A stretch of 64,000 bases of DNA from Streptomyces coffeae (GTDB taxonomy: Bacteria > Actinomycetota > Actinomycetes > Streptomycetales > Streptomycetaceae): assembly GCF_016741875.1 (NCBI RefSeq), contig NZ_JAERRF010000021.1, forward strand, positions 1-64,000. The letters are read 5' to 3'. This document shows positions 5,317 to 12,996 of this stretch, piece by piece. The notes under the pieces were generated by a model. It was not told the DNA's origin. It ran no database searches and saw only the letters and a program-made list of their open reading frames with translations. The first letter of the stretch is position 1. Each line of letters starts with the position of its first letter. The translations under genes were made by a program, and so were the position numbers.

Positions 5317-6750
5317 GTGACTGCTAAGCCGCGCATCCCGAACGTCCTGGCCGGCCGCTACGCCTCGGCGGAGCTGGCCGTCCTGTGGTCCCCCGAGTAC
5401 AAGGTGACGCTGGAGCGGCGGCTGTGGCTCGCCGTGCTCCGCGCTCAGAAGGACCTCGGGATCGAGGTGCCGGACGCCGCCCTCGCCGACTACGAGCGGG
5501 TCCTGGAGAACGTGGACCTGGCCTCGATCGCCGAGCGCGAGAAGGTCACCCGCCACGATGTGAAGGCCCGGATCGAGGAGTTCAACGCCCTCGCCGGTCA
5601 TGAGCATGTGCACAAGGGCATGACCTCCCGCGACCTCACCGAGAACGTGGAGCAGCTCCAGATCCGGCTCTCCCTGGAGCTGGTGCGGGACCGCTCGGTG
5701 GCCGTACTGGCCCGGCTGGGGAAGCTGGCCGCCGACCACGCCGAGCTGGTGATGGCGGGCCGTTCGCACAATGTCGCGGCGCAGGCCACGACGCTCGGCA
5801 AGCGGTTCGCGACCGCGGCGGACGAGCTGCTGGTGGCCTACGGACGGCTGGAGGAGCTGCTCGGCCGCTATCCGCTGCGCGGCATCAAGGGCCCGGTGGG
5901 CACCGCGCAGGACATGCTCGACCTGCTGGGCGGGGACACGCAGAAGCTGGCCGAGCTGGAGCGGCGGATCGCCGGCCACCTGGGCTTCGCGCAAGCCTTC
6001 ACCTCGGTCGGCCAGGTCTATCCGCGGTCCCTGGACTACGACGTGGTCACCGCGCTGGTGCAGCTGGCCGCGGCCCCGTCCTCGCTGGCCAAGACGATCC
6101 GGCTGATGGCCGGGCACGAGCTGGTGACCGAGGGCTTCAAGCCCGGCCAGGTCGGCTCGTCCGCGATGCCGCACAAGATGAACACCCGCTCCTGCGAGCG
6201 CGTCAACGGCCTCGCGGTGATCCTGCGCGGCTATGCCTCGATGGCCGGGGAGCTGGCGGGCGACCAGTGGAACGAGGGCGATGTGTCCTGCTCGGTGGTG
6301 CGCCGGGTCGCGCTGCCGGACGCGTTCTTCGCCTTCGACGGGCTGCTGGAGACCTTCCTGACGGTGCTCGACGAGTTCGGCGCCTTCCCCGCCGTGGTCG
6401 CCCGTGAGCTGGACCGCTATCTGCCGTTCCTCGCGACGACGAAGGTGCTGATGGGCGCCGTGCGGGCCGGGGTGGGCCGCGAGGTGGCGCATGAGGCGAT
6501 CAAGGAGCACGCGGTCGCCGCGGCGCTGGCGATGCGCGAGCGCGGCGCCGAGCGCAATGAACTGCTGGACTCCCTCGCCGCCGATGAGCGGATCCCGCTG
6601 GACCGGGCCGCGCTGGAGCAGCTGATGGCGGACAAGCTGTCCTTCACCGGCGCCGCCGCCGACCAGGTCGGCGCGGTGGTGGCCCGGATCGAGGAGGTCG
6701 CCAAGCGGCACCCCGAGGCCGCGGCGTACACGCCCGGGTCGATCCTCTGA
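5317..6750 (+). CDS. purB: Adenylosuccinate lyase
   Basis: A 477-residue cytosolic enzyme of purine synthesis. It splits succinylaminoimidazolecarboxamide ribotide and adenylosuccinate, releasing fumarate. The superfamily signature GSSAMPHKMN sits at about residue 280, with GRSHNVAAQATTLGKR upstream carrying the catalytic-site histidine region, and HEHVHKGMTSRDL near residue 90. Length is normal. The GTG at 5317 is preferred because the upstream TAAACT implies a leaderless message; the GTG at 5311 is the alternative. It is a chromosomal housekeeping gene and marks the end of the mobile element. The mug gene follows 16 bp downstream. Confidence 0.95.
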   Translation: MTAKPRIPNVLAGRYASAELAVLWSPEYKVTLERRLWLAVLRAQKDLGIEVPDAALADYERVLENVDLASIAEREKVTRHDVKARIEEFNALAGHEHVHKGMTSRDLTENVEQLQIRLSLELVRDRSVAVLARLGKLAADHAELVMAGRSHNVAAQATTLGKRFATAADELLVAYGRLEELLGRYPLRGIKGPVGTAQDMLDLLGGDTQKLAELERRIAGHLGFAQAFTSVGQVYPRSLDYDVVTALVQLAAAPSSLAKTIRLMAGHELVTEGFKPGQVGSSAMPHKMNTRSCERVNGLAVILRGYASMAGELAGDQWNEGDVSCSVVRRVALPDAFFAFDGLLETFLTVLDEFGAFPAVVARELDRYLPFLATTKVLMGAVRAGVGREVAHEAIKEHAVAAALAMRERGAERNELLDSLAADERIPLDRAALEQLMADKLSFTGAAADQVGAVVARIEEVAKRHPEAAAYTPGSIL

Positions 6751-6766
6751 CCCCGGCGGCGAGCCG

Positions 6767-7321
6767 GTGTCTCCCGTGCTGACGCCCGAGGAGCTGGAGG
6801 CCGCCCGCGACCGTCTGGTGCCGGACGTGGTCGCGGACGGCCTGCGGGTGCTGTTCTGCGGTATCAACCCGGGGCTGATGACGGCCGCGACGGGCCACCA
6901 CTTCGCCCGTCCCGGCAATCGCTTCTGGCCCGTGCTCCACGCCTCGGGCTTCACCCCGCGCCGTCTGGACCCGTCCGAGCAGGCGGAGCTGGTGGACTAC
7001 GGGCTCGGCATCACCAATGTCGTTTCCCGTGCCAGCGCGCGGGCATCGGAGCTGAGCGAGACCGAGTACCGGGAGGGCGGCCGGATCCTGGAGGAGAAGG
7101 TGCTGCGGCTGCGTCCCCGGTGGCTGGCCGTGGCCGGGGTGACCGCCTACCGGATCGCCTTCGGGGACAAGCACGCGACGATAGGCCCGCAGACCAGGAC
7201 CATCGGCGACACCCGGCTCTGGGCGCTGCCCAACCCGAGCGGGCTCAACGCGCACTGGACGCTCGCGACGATGGCAGAGGAGTTCGGCAGGCTCCGGGCG
7301 GCGGCGGAAGCGGAGGGCTGA
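6767..7321 (+). CDS. mug: G/U mismatch-specific uracil-DNA glycosylase
   Basis: A 184-residue base-excision repair enzyme that removes uracil or other damaged bases opposite guanine. The active-site motif FCGINPG is at about residues 30-36 and the second motif PNPSGLN at about 155-161, as in the Mug/TDG branch of the uracil-DNA glycosylase superfamily. Asn replaces the catalytic Asp of UNG, as usual for Mug. The start is a GTG at 6767, though the GTG at 6776 is possible. It follows purB by 16 bp and may be co-transcribed. Confidence 0.9.
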   Translation: MSPVLTPEELEAARDRLVPDVVADGLRVLFCGINPGLMTAATGHHFARPGNRFWPVLHASGFTPRRLDPSEQAELVDYGLGITNVVSRASARASELSETEYREGGRILEEKVLRLRPRWLAVAGVTAYRIAFGDKHATIGPQTRTIGDTRLWALPNPSGLNAHWTLATMAEEFGRLRAAAEAEG

Positions 7322-7386
7322 GCGTCCCCGAGGGACGCGGCCTCGCAGACCGGTAACAGCGCCTCGCGGCATGTCCCGCGGAGCGC

Positions 7387-7824
7387 TCAGGGCGTGGCCG
7401 CGCCGAGGTCGGGATCCTCCGCTATGGCCACCACCAGCTGGAACGGCAGCTCCCGGCCCGCCTGCCCCACCCCCAGCGCGACCCAGCGCCCGTCCGCCCG
7501 CCACACGCACAGCTCGGGGACATAGCCGCACAGAACATCCAGCGGGGGCGGCACCGGCTCGCCGATGGCCGAGCGCTCCAGATACCCGGTGAGGTGCAGC
7601 ACTTCGGGGGCTCCCCACCGTAAGGACAGCACCTGGACGAGCGCGCGCAACTCGGCCTCGAACTCCTCCTCCGCCTCCCGCACCCGGACCGCGTCCGCCT
7701 CCCAGAACTCCTCGCTCACCCGGAGATCGGCAACACGGCATCCCGAACCGCGCTGCGCGGGCAGGGCATCGGCACGCAGCCGGTCGATCGTGGCCAGATA
7801 CCGGGCGGTGGTGCTGCTGGTCAT
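7387..7824 (-). CDS. Conserved hypothetical protein
   Basis: A 145-residue acidic protein with no known motif. It contains a helical segment (WEADAVRVREAEEEFEAELR) followed by alternating beta strands (EVLHLTGYLERSAIGEP, then LVVAIAEDPDLG). The ATG at 7824 is preceded by a -10-like TTTACT that suggests leaderless transcription; an upstream ATG at 7839 is less likely. It is convergent with mug and divergent from the ROK gene. It looks like a small soluble Streptomyces-specific protein. Confidence 0.6.
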   Translation of the reverse strand: MTSSTTARYLATIDRLRADALPAQRGSGCRVADLRVSEEFWEADAVRVREAEEEFEAELRALVQVLSLRWGAPEVLHLTGYLERSAIGEPVPPPLDVLCGYVPELCVWRADGRWVALGVGQAGRELPFQLVVAIAEDPDLGAATP

Positions 7825-8007
7825 GCTGTCAGTAAACAACGCGGGTCGGACATGTGGCCCTCCGTCAGGGTCCGGGCGTCCGGCGCCGGCTCACGCTCCG
7901 CCGCGCGGCGGAGCGGATCCGCCCGCTCCCGAAACGGGGGCCACTCGCCGCCTTGGCCCCCAGCGGCTACGATCCGGCAGACACGGACAGCGAGGGAGGC
8001 CGACGAC

Positions 8008-9210
8008 GTGGGGCGGCTCACCGGCGGGGACCCGTCCCTGCTGCGGCGCATCAACTCCGCGGTGGTGCTGCACGCGCTGCGCGCGGCGACGGCGGCCGGA
8101 TCCGGGGACGGCTCCCGTACGCCCGGGGCCGCGACCCTCACCGATCTCACCCGGGTCACCGGACTGTCCCGGCCGACCGTCGAGGGTGTGATCGACGGGC
8201 TGATCGGCAGCGGGCTCGCGGTGGACGTCCCCGCCGAGGAGGGCGGGGTGCGCCGCCAGGGGCGTCCCGCGCGCCGGTTCCGCTTCCGGGCCGAGGCCGG
8301 ACATCTGCTGGGCATCGAGATAGGGCCGCACCGCGTCGCCGCGCTGCTGTCGGACCTCGACGGGCGGGCGCTCGGCTCGACGGTGCGGGAGGTCTCCGAG
8401 AAGGCGTCGGCGGACGAGCGGCTGGAGCGGGTGCGCGGCTCCGTCGCGGATCTGCTGCGACGGGCCGGGGTGGCGCGCCATTCGCTGCGCGCGGTCGGGG
8501 TGGGCAGCCCGGGGGTGGTCGAGGACGACGGCTCGGTGCATCTGTGCACGGCCCTCCCGGGGTGGACCGGACTGCGGCTCGGAGAGCGGCTGCGGCGGTC
8601 CTTCCGCTGTCCGGTGCTGGTGGAGAACGACGCCAACACGGCGGCGGTGGCCGAGCACTGGAAGGGCGCGGCGCTGGGCTCCGACGATGTGGTGTTCGTG
8701 CTGGCCGGGCTGAGTCCGGGTGCCGGATCGCTGATCGGGGGGCGGCTGCACCGGGGGTTCGGGGGCGCGGCCGGGGAGATCGGCGCGCTGCATCTGCTGG
8801 GCCGGGAGGCGACCCCGGAGGAGGTGCTGTCCACCACCGGGGAGCCGCTGAACCCGCTGGACGAGGCGCAGGTGGCCGGGGTCTTCGCACGGGCCCGGGA
8901 AGGGGACGCGCGGGCGCGCGCCGCCGTCGACCGCTTCGTCCGGCGGCTGGTGCACGATGTGGCAGCGCTCGTGCTGGCGCTGGACCCCGAGGTCGTGGTG
9001 GTGGGCGGCTGGGCCGCGGGTCTTGCCGGAATGCTGGAGCCGCTGCGCGAGGAGCTGGCCCGCTACTGTCTGCGGCCGCCGCACGTGGCGCTGTCGCTGC
9101 TGGGTGAGGCGGCGGTGAGCACGGGCGCGCTGCGGCTGGCCCTGGACCATGTGGAGGCGGAGCTGTTCGCGGTGGAGGGCACAGTCACGGCCCGCCGCGC
9201 AGGTCCCTGA
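8008..9210 (+). CDS. ROK-family transcriptional regulator
   Basis: A 400-residue protein with an N-terminal winged helix (about 35-75: DLTRVTGLSRPTVEGVIDGL) and a sugar-kinase-like ROK domain (VENDANTAAVAEHWKGAALG near residue 210). The usual zinc motif CxCGxxGC is absent; the corresponding stretch reads AAGEIGALHLLGREATPEEV. Many ROK repressors sense sugars, but this one may have lost metal-dependent folding or inducer binding. The GTG at 8008 has GGGAGG 8 bases upstream, so a longer form from 7852 is rejected. The GntR gene at 9232-9978 is convergent with it. Confidence 0.85.
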   Translation: MGRLTGGDPSLLRRINSAVVLHALRAATAAGSGDGSRTPGAATLTDLTRVTGLSRPTVEGVIDGLIGSGLAVDVPAEEGGVRRQGRPARRFRFRAEAGHLLGIEIGPHRVAALLSDLDGRALGSTVREVSEKASADERLERVRGSVADLLRRAGVARHSLRAVGVGSPGVVEDDGSVHLCTALPGWTGLRLGERLRRSFRCPVLVENDANTAAVAEHWKGAALGSDDVVFVLAGLSPGAGSLIGGRLHRGFGGAAGEIGALHLLGREATPEEVLSTTGEPLNPLDEAQVAGVFARAREGDARARAAVDRFVRRLVHDVAALVLALDPEVVVVGGWAAGLAGMLEPLREELARYCLRPPHVALSLLGEAAVSTGALRLALDHVEAELFAVEGTVTARRAGP

Positions 9211-9231
9211 CCGGCGGCGGGTGGCGAGCGC

Positions 9232-9978
9232 TCAGCCCGCCAGCAGCTCCTCGGAGTCGTGCGGATCGCCGAAGGTGAGACGGCAGGTGTCGGCTCGGTA
9301 GGTGGCCACGGCGACGGCGACGGTGCGCCCGGCCGCGACATAGCGGGTGGTGACCACGAGCACGGGGGCACCGGGCAGCCGGTCCAGCTCCTTGGCGTCA
9401 TCCGCTCGGGCCGAGCCGAGCTCGACGGACCGCTCCCGTCCCTCCAGCGCCAGACGGCGTAGCTCGCGCAGCACGGCGCGGGCGCGGGCCAGCCCGCTGG
9501 GGGTGTCGATGGCGGCGAGGCCGGGCACGGACTCGGCCGGGACGTAGAGCAGCTCGGCGGCGAGCGGCAGCCCCTGGCCGATCCGGGTGCGCCGGACGCG
9601 GTGCACGGGGGTGTCGGGGTCGGTCTCGAGCAGCCGGGCGACGGCGGCCGGGGGCACCGCCTCGACGCTGTCGACGGACTGCCAGGCGTCGGCGCCGCCG
9701 TCGGTCCAGCCGTGGGTGGAGTCGCCGACGGCCACGCCCACGCGGGGCGGGGCGACGGTGGTGCCGACACCGCGGCGCCGCTGGAGCCTGCCTTCCAGCT
9801 CGAGCTGTTCCAGGGCCTGGCGGAGGGTGGCGCGGGCAACACCGAAACGGGCCGCGAGCTCACGCTCGTTGGGCAGGATCTCCCCGACGGCGAACTCGGT
9901 GTCCAGCGCGTCACTCAGCACGGTCTTCAGGTGCCAGTACTTGGGCTCCGGCACCGATTCCAGGTCCGTGGTCCCCAC
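9232..9978 (-). CDS. GntR-family regulator, HutC/DasR subfamily
   Basis: A 248-residue regulator. Residues about 12-75 are the GntR winged helix (LAARFGVARATLRQALEQLE followed by a basic wing QRRRG). Residues 95-245 form a UTRA domain. The HutC group typically senses phosphorylated sugars or amino-acid derivatives. It is divergent from a short-chain dehydrogenase, and the shared intergenic region contains a DasR-like palindrome at 10087-10100, so autoregulation and control of the dehydrogenase are likely. It is not necessarily DasR itself; the ligand is unknown. Confidence 0.85.
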   Translation of the reverse strand: MGTTDLESVPEPKYWHLKTVLSDALDTEFAVGEILPNERELAARFGVARATLRQALEQLELEGRLQRRRGVGTTVAPPRVGVAVGDSTHGWTDGGADAWQSVDSVEAVPPAAVARLLETDPDTPVHRVRRTRIGQGLPLAAELLYVPAESVPGLAAIDTPSGLARARAVLRELRRLALEGRERSVELGSARADDAKELDRLPGAPVLVVTTRYVAAGRTVAVAVATYRADTCRLTFGDPHDSEELLAG

Positions 9979-10086
9979 CCTGTCCCCCTGTTCTCCGCAC
10001 CGGCTTGTGCGTGCTCACCGGTATATGCGTGCTTCTTTATTAAAGGTTGTTGCAGTATCAATGCGACCATAAGGCGGCCTGCGTAC

Positions 10087-10100
10087 TTGGTCAAGACCAA
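10087..10100. promoter_or_regulatory. DasR/HutC-type operator palindrome
   Basis: TTGGTC-AA-GACCAA matches the core TGGTC...GACCA of sites bound by HutC-type GntR regulators. It lies 109 bp upstream of the GntR start and 77 bp upstream of the dehydrogenase start. Confidence 0.6.
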
Positions 10101-10176
10101 TCCTCGATCAGCTAGGGTCGGTGATCACTGGATCCGACAGCCGGACCAGGGCGCAACACGGGGCGGGAGCGGGACG

Positions 10177-10923
10177 ATGGACCAGGTCACGGTGGTCACC
10201 GGCGGCAGCCGTGGAATCGGGGCGGCGGTGGCCGTACGGCTCGCCCGCACCGGGCACCACATCGCCATCGGCTACGAGCGCGCGCGGGACGCGGCCGAGC
10301 GCAGCGCGGCGGCGGTGCGGGCCGAGGGGGTCTCCGCGGTGGTCGTCCAGCTGGACACCAGCGTCGAGGACCAGGTCGAGGCGCTGTTCGACATCGCCCG
10401 GAAGGAGCTGGGCCCGATCACCGGGCTGGTCAACAACGCCGGGATCACCGGGCCTCTGGGCCGGTTCACCGAGACATCGCCCGAGGTCATGCGCCGGGTG
10501 GTGGACGTCAATGTGACCGGCGCGCTGCTGTGCGCGCGGCGGGCGGCCCGCGAGATGTCCACCCGCCTCGGCGGCCAGGGCGGCGCCATCGTCAACATCT
10601 CCTCGGGCGCGGCGACCACCGGCAGCCCTGGGGAGTACGTCCACTACGCGGCCGGCAAGGCGGCCGTGGACACCATGACCGTGGGGCTGTCCAAGGAGCT
10701 GGCCGGGGAGGGCATCCGGGTCAACTCGGTCCAGCCCGGGATGACGTTGACCGATATCCACGCCCAGATGGGCGACCCGGAGCGGCCGTGGAAGGGCGCG
10801 GGCCGGGTGCCGATGGGACGGCCCGGTGAACCGGAGGAGATCGCGGGTGCGGTGGCGTGGCTGCTCTCGCCGGACGCGTCGTACACCACCGGCGCGATCC
10901 TGCGGGTCGCGGGCGGGATGTGA
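10177..10923 (+). CDS. Short-chain dehydrogenase/reductase
   Basis: A 248-residue cytosolic NAD(P)-dependent oxidoreductase of the classical SDR family. The cofactor loop TGGSRGIG is at residues 8-15, NNAG at about 85-88, the catalytic serine in NISSGAA at about 142, and YxxxK as YAAGK at about 155-159. It resembles FabG-like 3-oxoacyl reductases, but the substrate cannot be read from the sequence. GGGAG precedes the ATG at 10177. It lies opposite the GntR gene and is probably its target. Confidence 0.85.
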   Translation: MDQVTVVTGGSRGIGAAVAVRLARTGHHIAIGYERARDAAERSAAAVRAEGVSAVVVQLDTSVEDQVEALFDIARKELGPITGLVNNAGITGPLGRFTETSPEVMRRVVDVNVTGALLCARRAAREMSTRLGGQGGAIVNISSGAATTGSPGEYVHYAAGKAAVDTMTVGLSKELAGEGIRVNSVQPGMTLTDIHAQMGDPERPWKGAGRVPMGRPGEPEEIAGAVAWLLSPDASYTTGAILRVAGGM

Positions 10924-10950
10924 GGGAGACGCCCCGACGGCCGGCCGCGC

Positions 10951-11832
10951 TCAGCGGGCGAACGCGGCCAGCTTGTCGGGGTTGCGCACGATGTAGATCG
11001 ACTGGATCCGGCCGTCCGCCACATCGAGGCTCCACACCGAGTCCGGCACCCCGCGCGAGAGCAGCAGCACCCCCGGCCCGCCGTTGATCTCCGTGAAGAC
11101 CAACTCCGGCTCCTCCATGGGCTGCTGGGAGATGGCGACCAGGAAGCGCCCGATCTTGTCGGCCGTCTCCAGCACCCGCAGCGGCGCCTTGGCCTTGCCG
11201 CCGCTGTCGCCGACCAGCCGGGCGTCCGGGGCGAGCAGCGCGAGGAGCTGCTCGATGTCCCCGCCGGTGGCGGCGGCCAGGAACTTCTCGGTCAGCTCCC
11301 GCTGTTGCTCCGGGTTCACCTCGAAACGCGGTCGGCGCTCCTCCACATGGCGCCGGGCCCGGCCGGAGAGCTGCCGTACCGCCGCCTCGCTGCGGTCCAG
11401 CGTCTCGGCGATCTCGCCGTACGGAAAGCCGAACGCCTCGCGCAGCACGAACACCGCGCGCTCCAGGGGCGACAGCGACTCCAGGACGACCAGCACCGCG
11501 AGCGAGACCGTCTCCGAGAGCAGGGTGCGCTCGGCGGCGTCCGGGGCGGTGTGGCCGAGATCGGTGGCCATCGGCTCGGGCAGCCACGGGCCGACGTAGG
11601 ACTCCCGGCGGGAGGTGATCTGGCGCAGCCGGTCGATGGCGAGCCGGGTGGTGATCCGCACCAGGAAGGCGCGCGGATCGCGCACCTGCTCGCGGTCGGC
11701 GCCGGACCAGCGCAGCCAGGTCTCCTGGACGATGTCCTCGGCGTCCGCGACGCGGCCGAGCATGCGGTAGGCCACTCCGGTCAGAACGGAACGGTGCGCT
11801 TCGAAGTCGTCGGTCGCGGTGTCGGTGGCCAC
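10951..11832 (-). CDS. ECF sigma factor of the ECF41 (SigJ-like) group
   Basis: A 293-residue alternative sigma factor. Region 2 is near the N-terminus (AYRMLGRVADAEDIVQETWL, residues 21-40), region 4 around residues 110-165 (FGFPYGEIAETLDRSEAAVR). It carries the long C-terminal SnoaL-like extension with the two ECF41 hallmarks: DSGGK (209-213, a variant of DGGGK) and NPDKL (284-288). In this group the extension regulates sigma activity from within, replacing a separate anti-sigma factor. The gene is convergent with the SDR and divergent from an alpha/beta hydrolase that may be its target. Confidence 0.85.
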   Translation of the reverse strand: MATDTATDDFEAHRSVLTGVAYRMLGRVADAEDIVQETWLRWSGADREQVRDPRAFLVRITTRLAIDRLRQITSRRESYVGPWLPEPMATDLGHTAPDAAERTLLSETVSLAVLVVLESLSPLERAVFVLREAFGFPYGEIAETLDRSEAAVRQLSGRARRHVEERRPRFEVNPEQQRELTEKFLAAATGGDIEQLLALLAPDARLVGDSGGKAKAPLRVLETADKIGRFLVAISQQPMEEPELVFTEINGGPGVLLLSRGVPDSVWSLDVADGRIQSIYIVRNPDKLAAFAR

Positions 11833-11978
11833 GGTCCCATCCCACCCGACGCGGCACGGGTTGTCCAGGCGGATCGATCACAGCCGCCCACCAGGTCTAC
11901 CCGACGGTAACTCGTGCTGACATGCTGTCTCATGCGCCTGCCCGGCAGATCATGACGAGCCGACCCGAGGAGCCCTCC

Positions 11979-12809
11979 ATGGCCGCGACCCTCTCCTTCC
12001 CCGTCGACACCCCCGGCGGCCCCCGCACCGCCCGGGTGGTCCACGAGCGGCGGGGCACGGGGCGCCCGCTGGTGCTGCTGCACGGCATCGGCCACCACTG
12101 GCAGGCATGGGAACCGGTGCTGGACATCCTCGCGGTGGAGCGCGATGTCATCGCCGTCGACCTGCCCGGTTTCGGCGCCTCTCCCGCACTGCCGGACGGC
12201 GTTCCGTACAGCCTGGAGGGCGTGGTGCCGGTGCTGGGGGCGCTCTTCGAGGCGCTGAGCGTCGACCGCCCCGATGTCGCCGGGAACTCGCTCGGCGGGC
12301 TGCTCGCCCTGGAGCTGGGCCGGGTCGGTCTCGTGCGGTCCGTCACCGCGCTCTCCCCGGCACGGTTCTGGAACGAGGCCGAGCGCCGCTATGCCTTCGG
12401 GGTGCTGAGCGCGATGCGGATGGGCGCGCGGCGGCTGCCGCTCCCGCTGGTGGAGCGGCTGGCCCGCAGCGCTGCCGGGCGGGCGGCGCTCACCGGCACC
12501 ATCTACGCCCGCCCCGGGCGGCGTTCCCCCGAGGCGGTGGTGGCCGAGACCCGGGCGCTGCGCGAGGCGGTGGGCTTCGAGGCGACGCTCGCGGCCGGGG
12601 GCGCCGGGCTGTTCACCGGGGATGTGGCCGATGTGCCCGTCACCATCGGCTGGGGGTCGCGCGACCGGCTGCTGCTGCGCCGTCAGGGGGTGCGCGCCAA
12701 GCAGGTGATCCCGGGGGCGCGGCTGGTGCGGCTGCCCGGCTGCGGACATGTCCCGATGAGCGATGACCCGGCGCTGGTGGCCCGCGTGATCCTGGACGGC
12801 AGCCGCTGA
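11979..12809 (+). CDS. Alpha/beta hydrolase
   Basis: A 276-residue soluble hydrolase. The oxyanion region LVLLHGIGHHW is near residue 30, the nucleophile elbow GNSLGG near residue 107, and the catalytic histidine in GCGHVPMSDDP near residue 253. The catalytic acid is probably in the WGSRDR segment near residue 228. The ATG at 11979 is preceded by GAGGAG; an ATG at 11952 is in frame but lacks such a site. Divergent from the ECF41 gene, so sigma-dependent expression is plausible. Substrate unknown. Confidence 0.8.
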   Translation: MAATLSFPVDTPGGPRTARVVHERRGTGRPLVLLHGIGHHWQAWEPVLDILAVERDVIAVDLPGFGASPALPDGVPYSLEGVVPVLGALFEALSVDRPDVAGNSLGGLLALELGRVGLVRSVTALSPARFWNEAERRYAFGVLSAMRMGARRLPLPLVERLARSAAGRAALTGTIYARPGRRSPEAVVAETRALREAVGFEATLAAGGAGLFTGDVADVPVTIGWGSRDRLLLRRQGVRAKQVIPGARLVRLPGCGHVPMSDDPALVARVILDGSR

Positions 12810-12882
12810 CCGCAGGCCGCCGGCCGAAGGCCCCGAGGGGGATCCTCCGGCGCCGCCCGCTTCCCCGGCACGGGGGCCGGCT

Positions 12883-12904
12883 GTTCACTGTCCGTTCGGG
12901 CACG
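12883..12904 (+). promoter_or_regulatory. PHO-box-like direct repeat upstream of phoD
   Basis: Two 11-base units, GTTCACTGTCC and GTTCGGGCACG, stand head to tail. They fit the GTTCACC-type units bound by the phosphate regulator PhoP in Streptomyces, although the second is degenerate. They lie about 95-115 bp before a PhoD gene, a known member of the Pho regulon. Confidence 0.45.
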
Positions 12905-12996
12905 GGGCACCTCGCACCGATAGCAACGAGAGTGGCACAGCGGCACTGTGGCAACGCACGGCACAGCGGCTCTTCGAATCACACGGGAGGTTCCAC

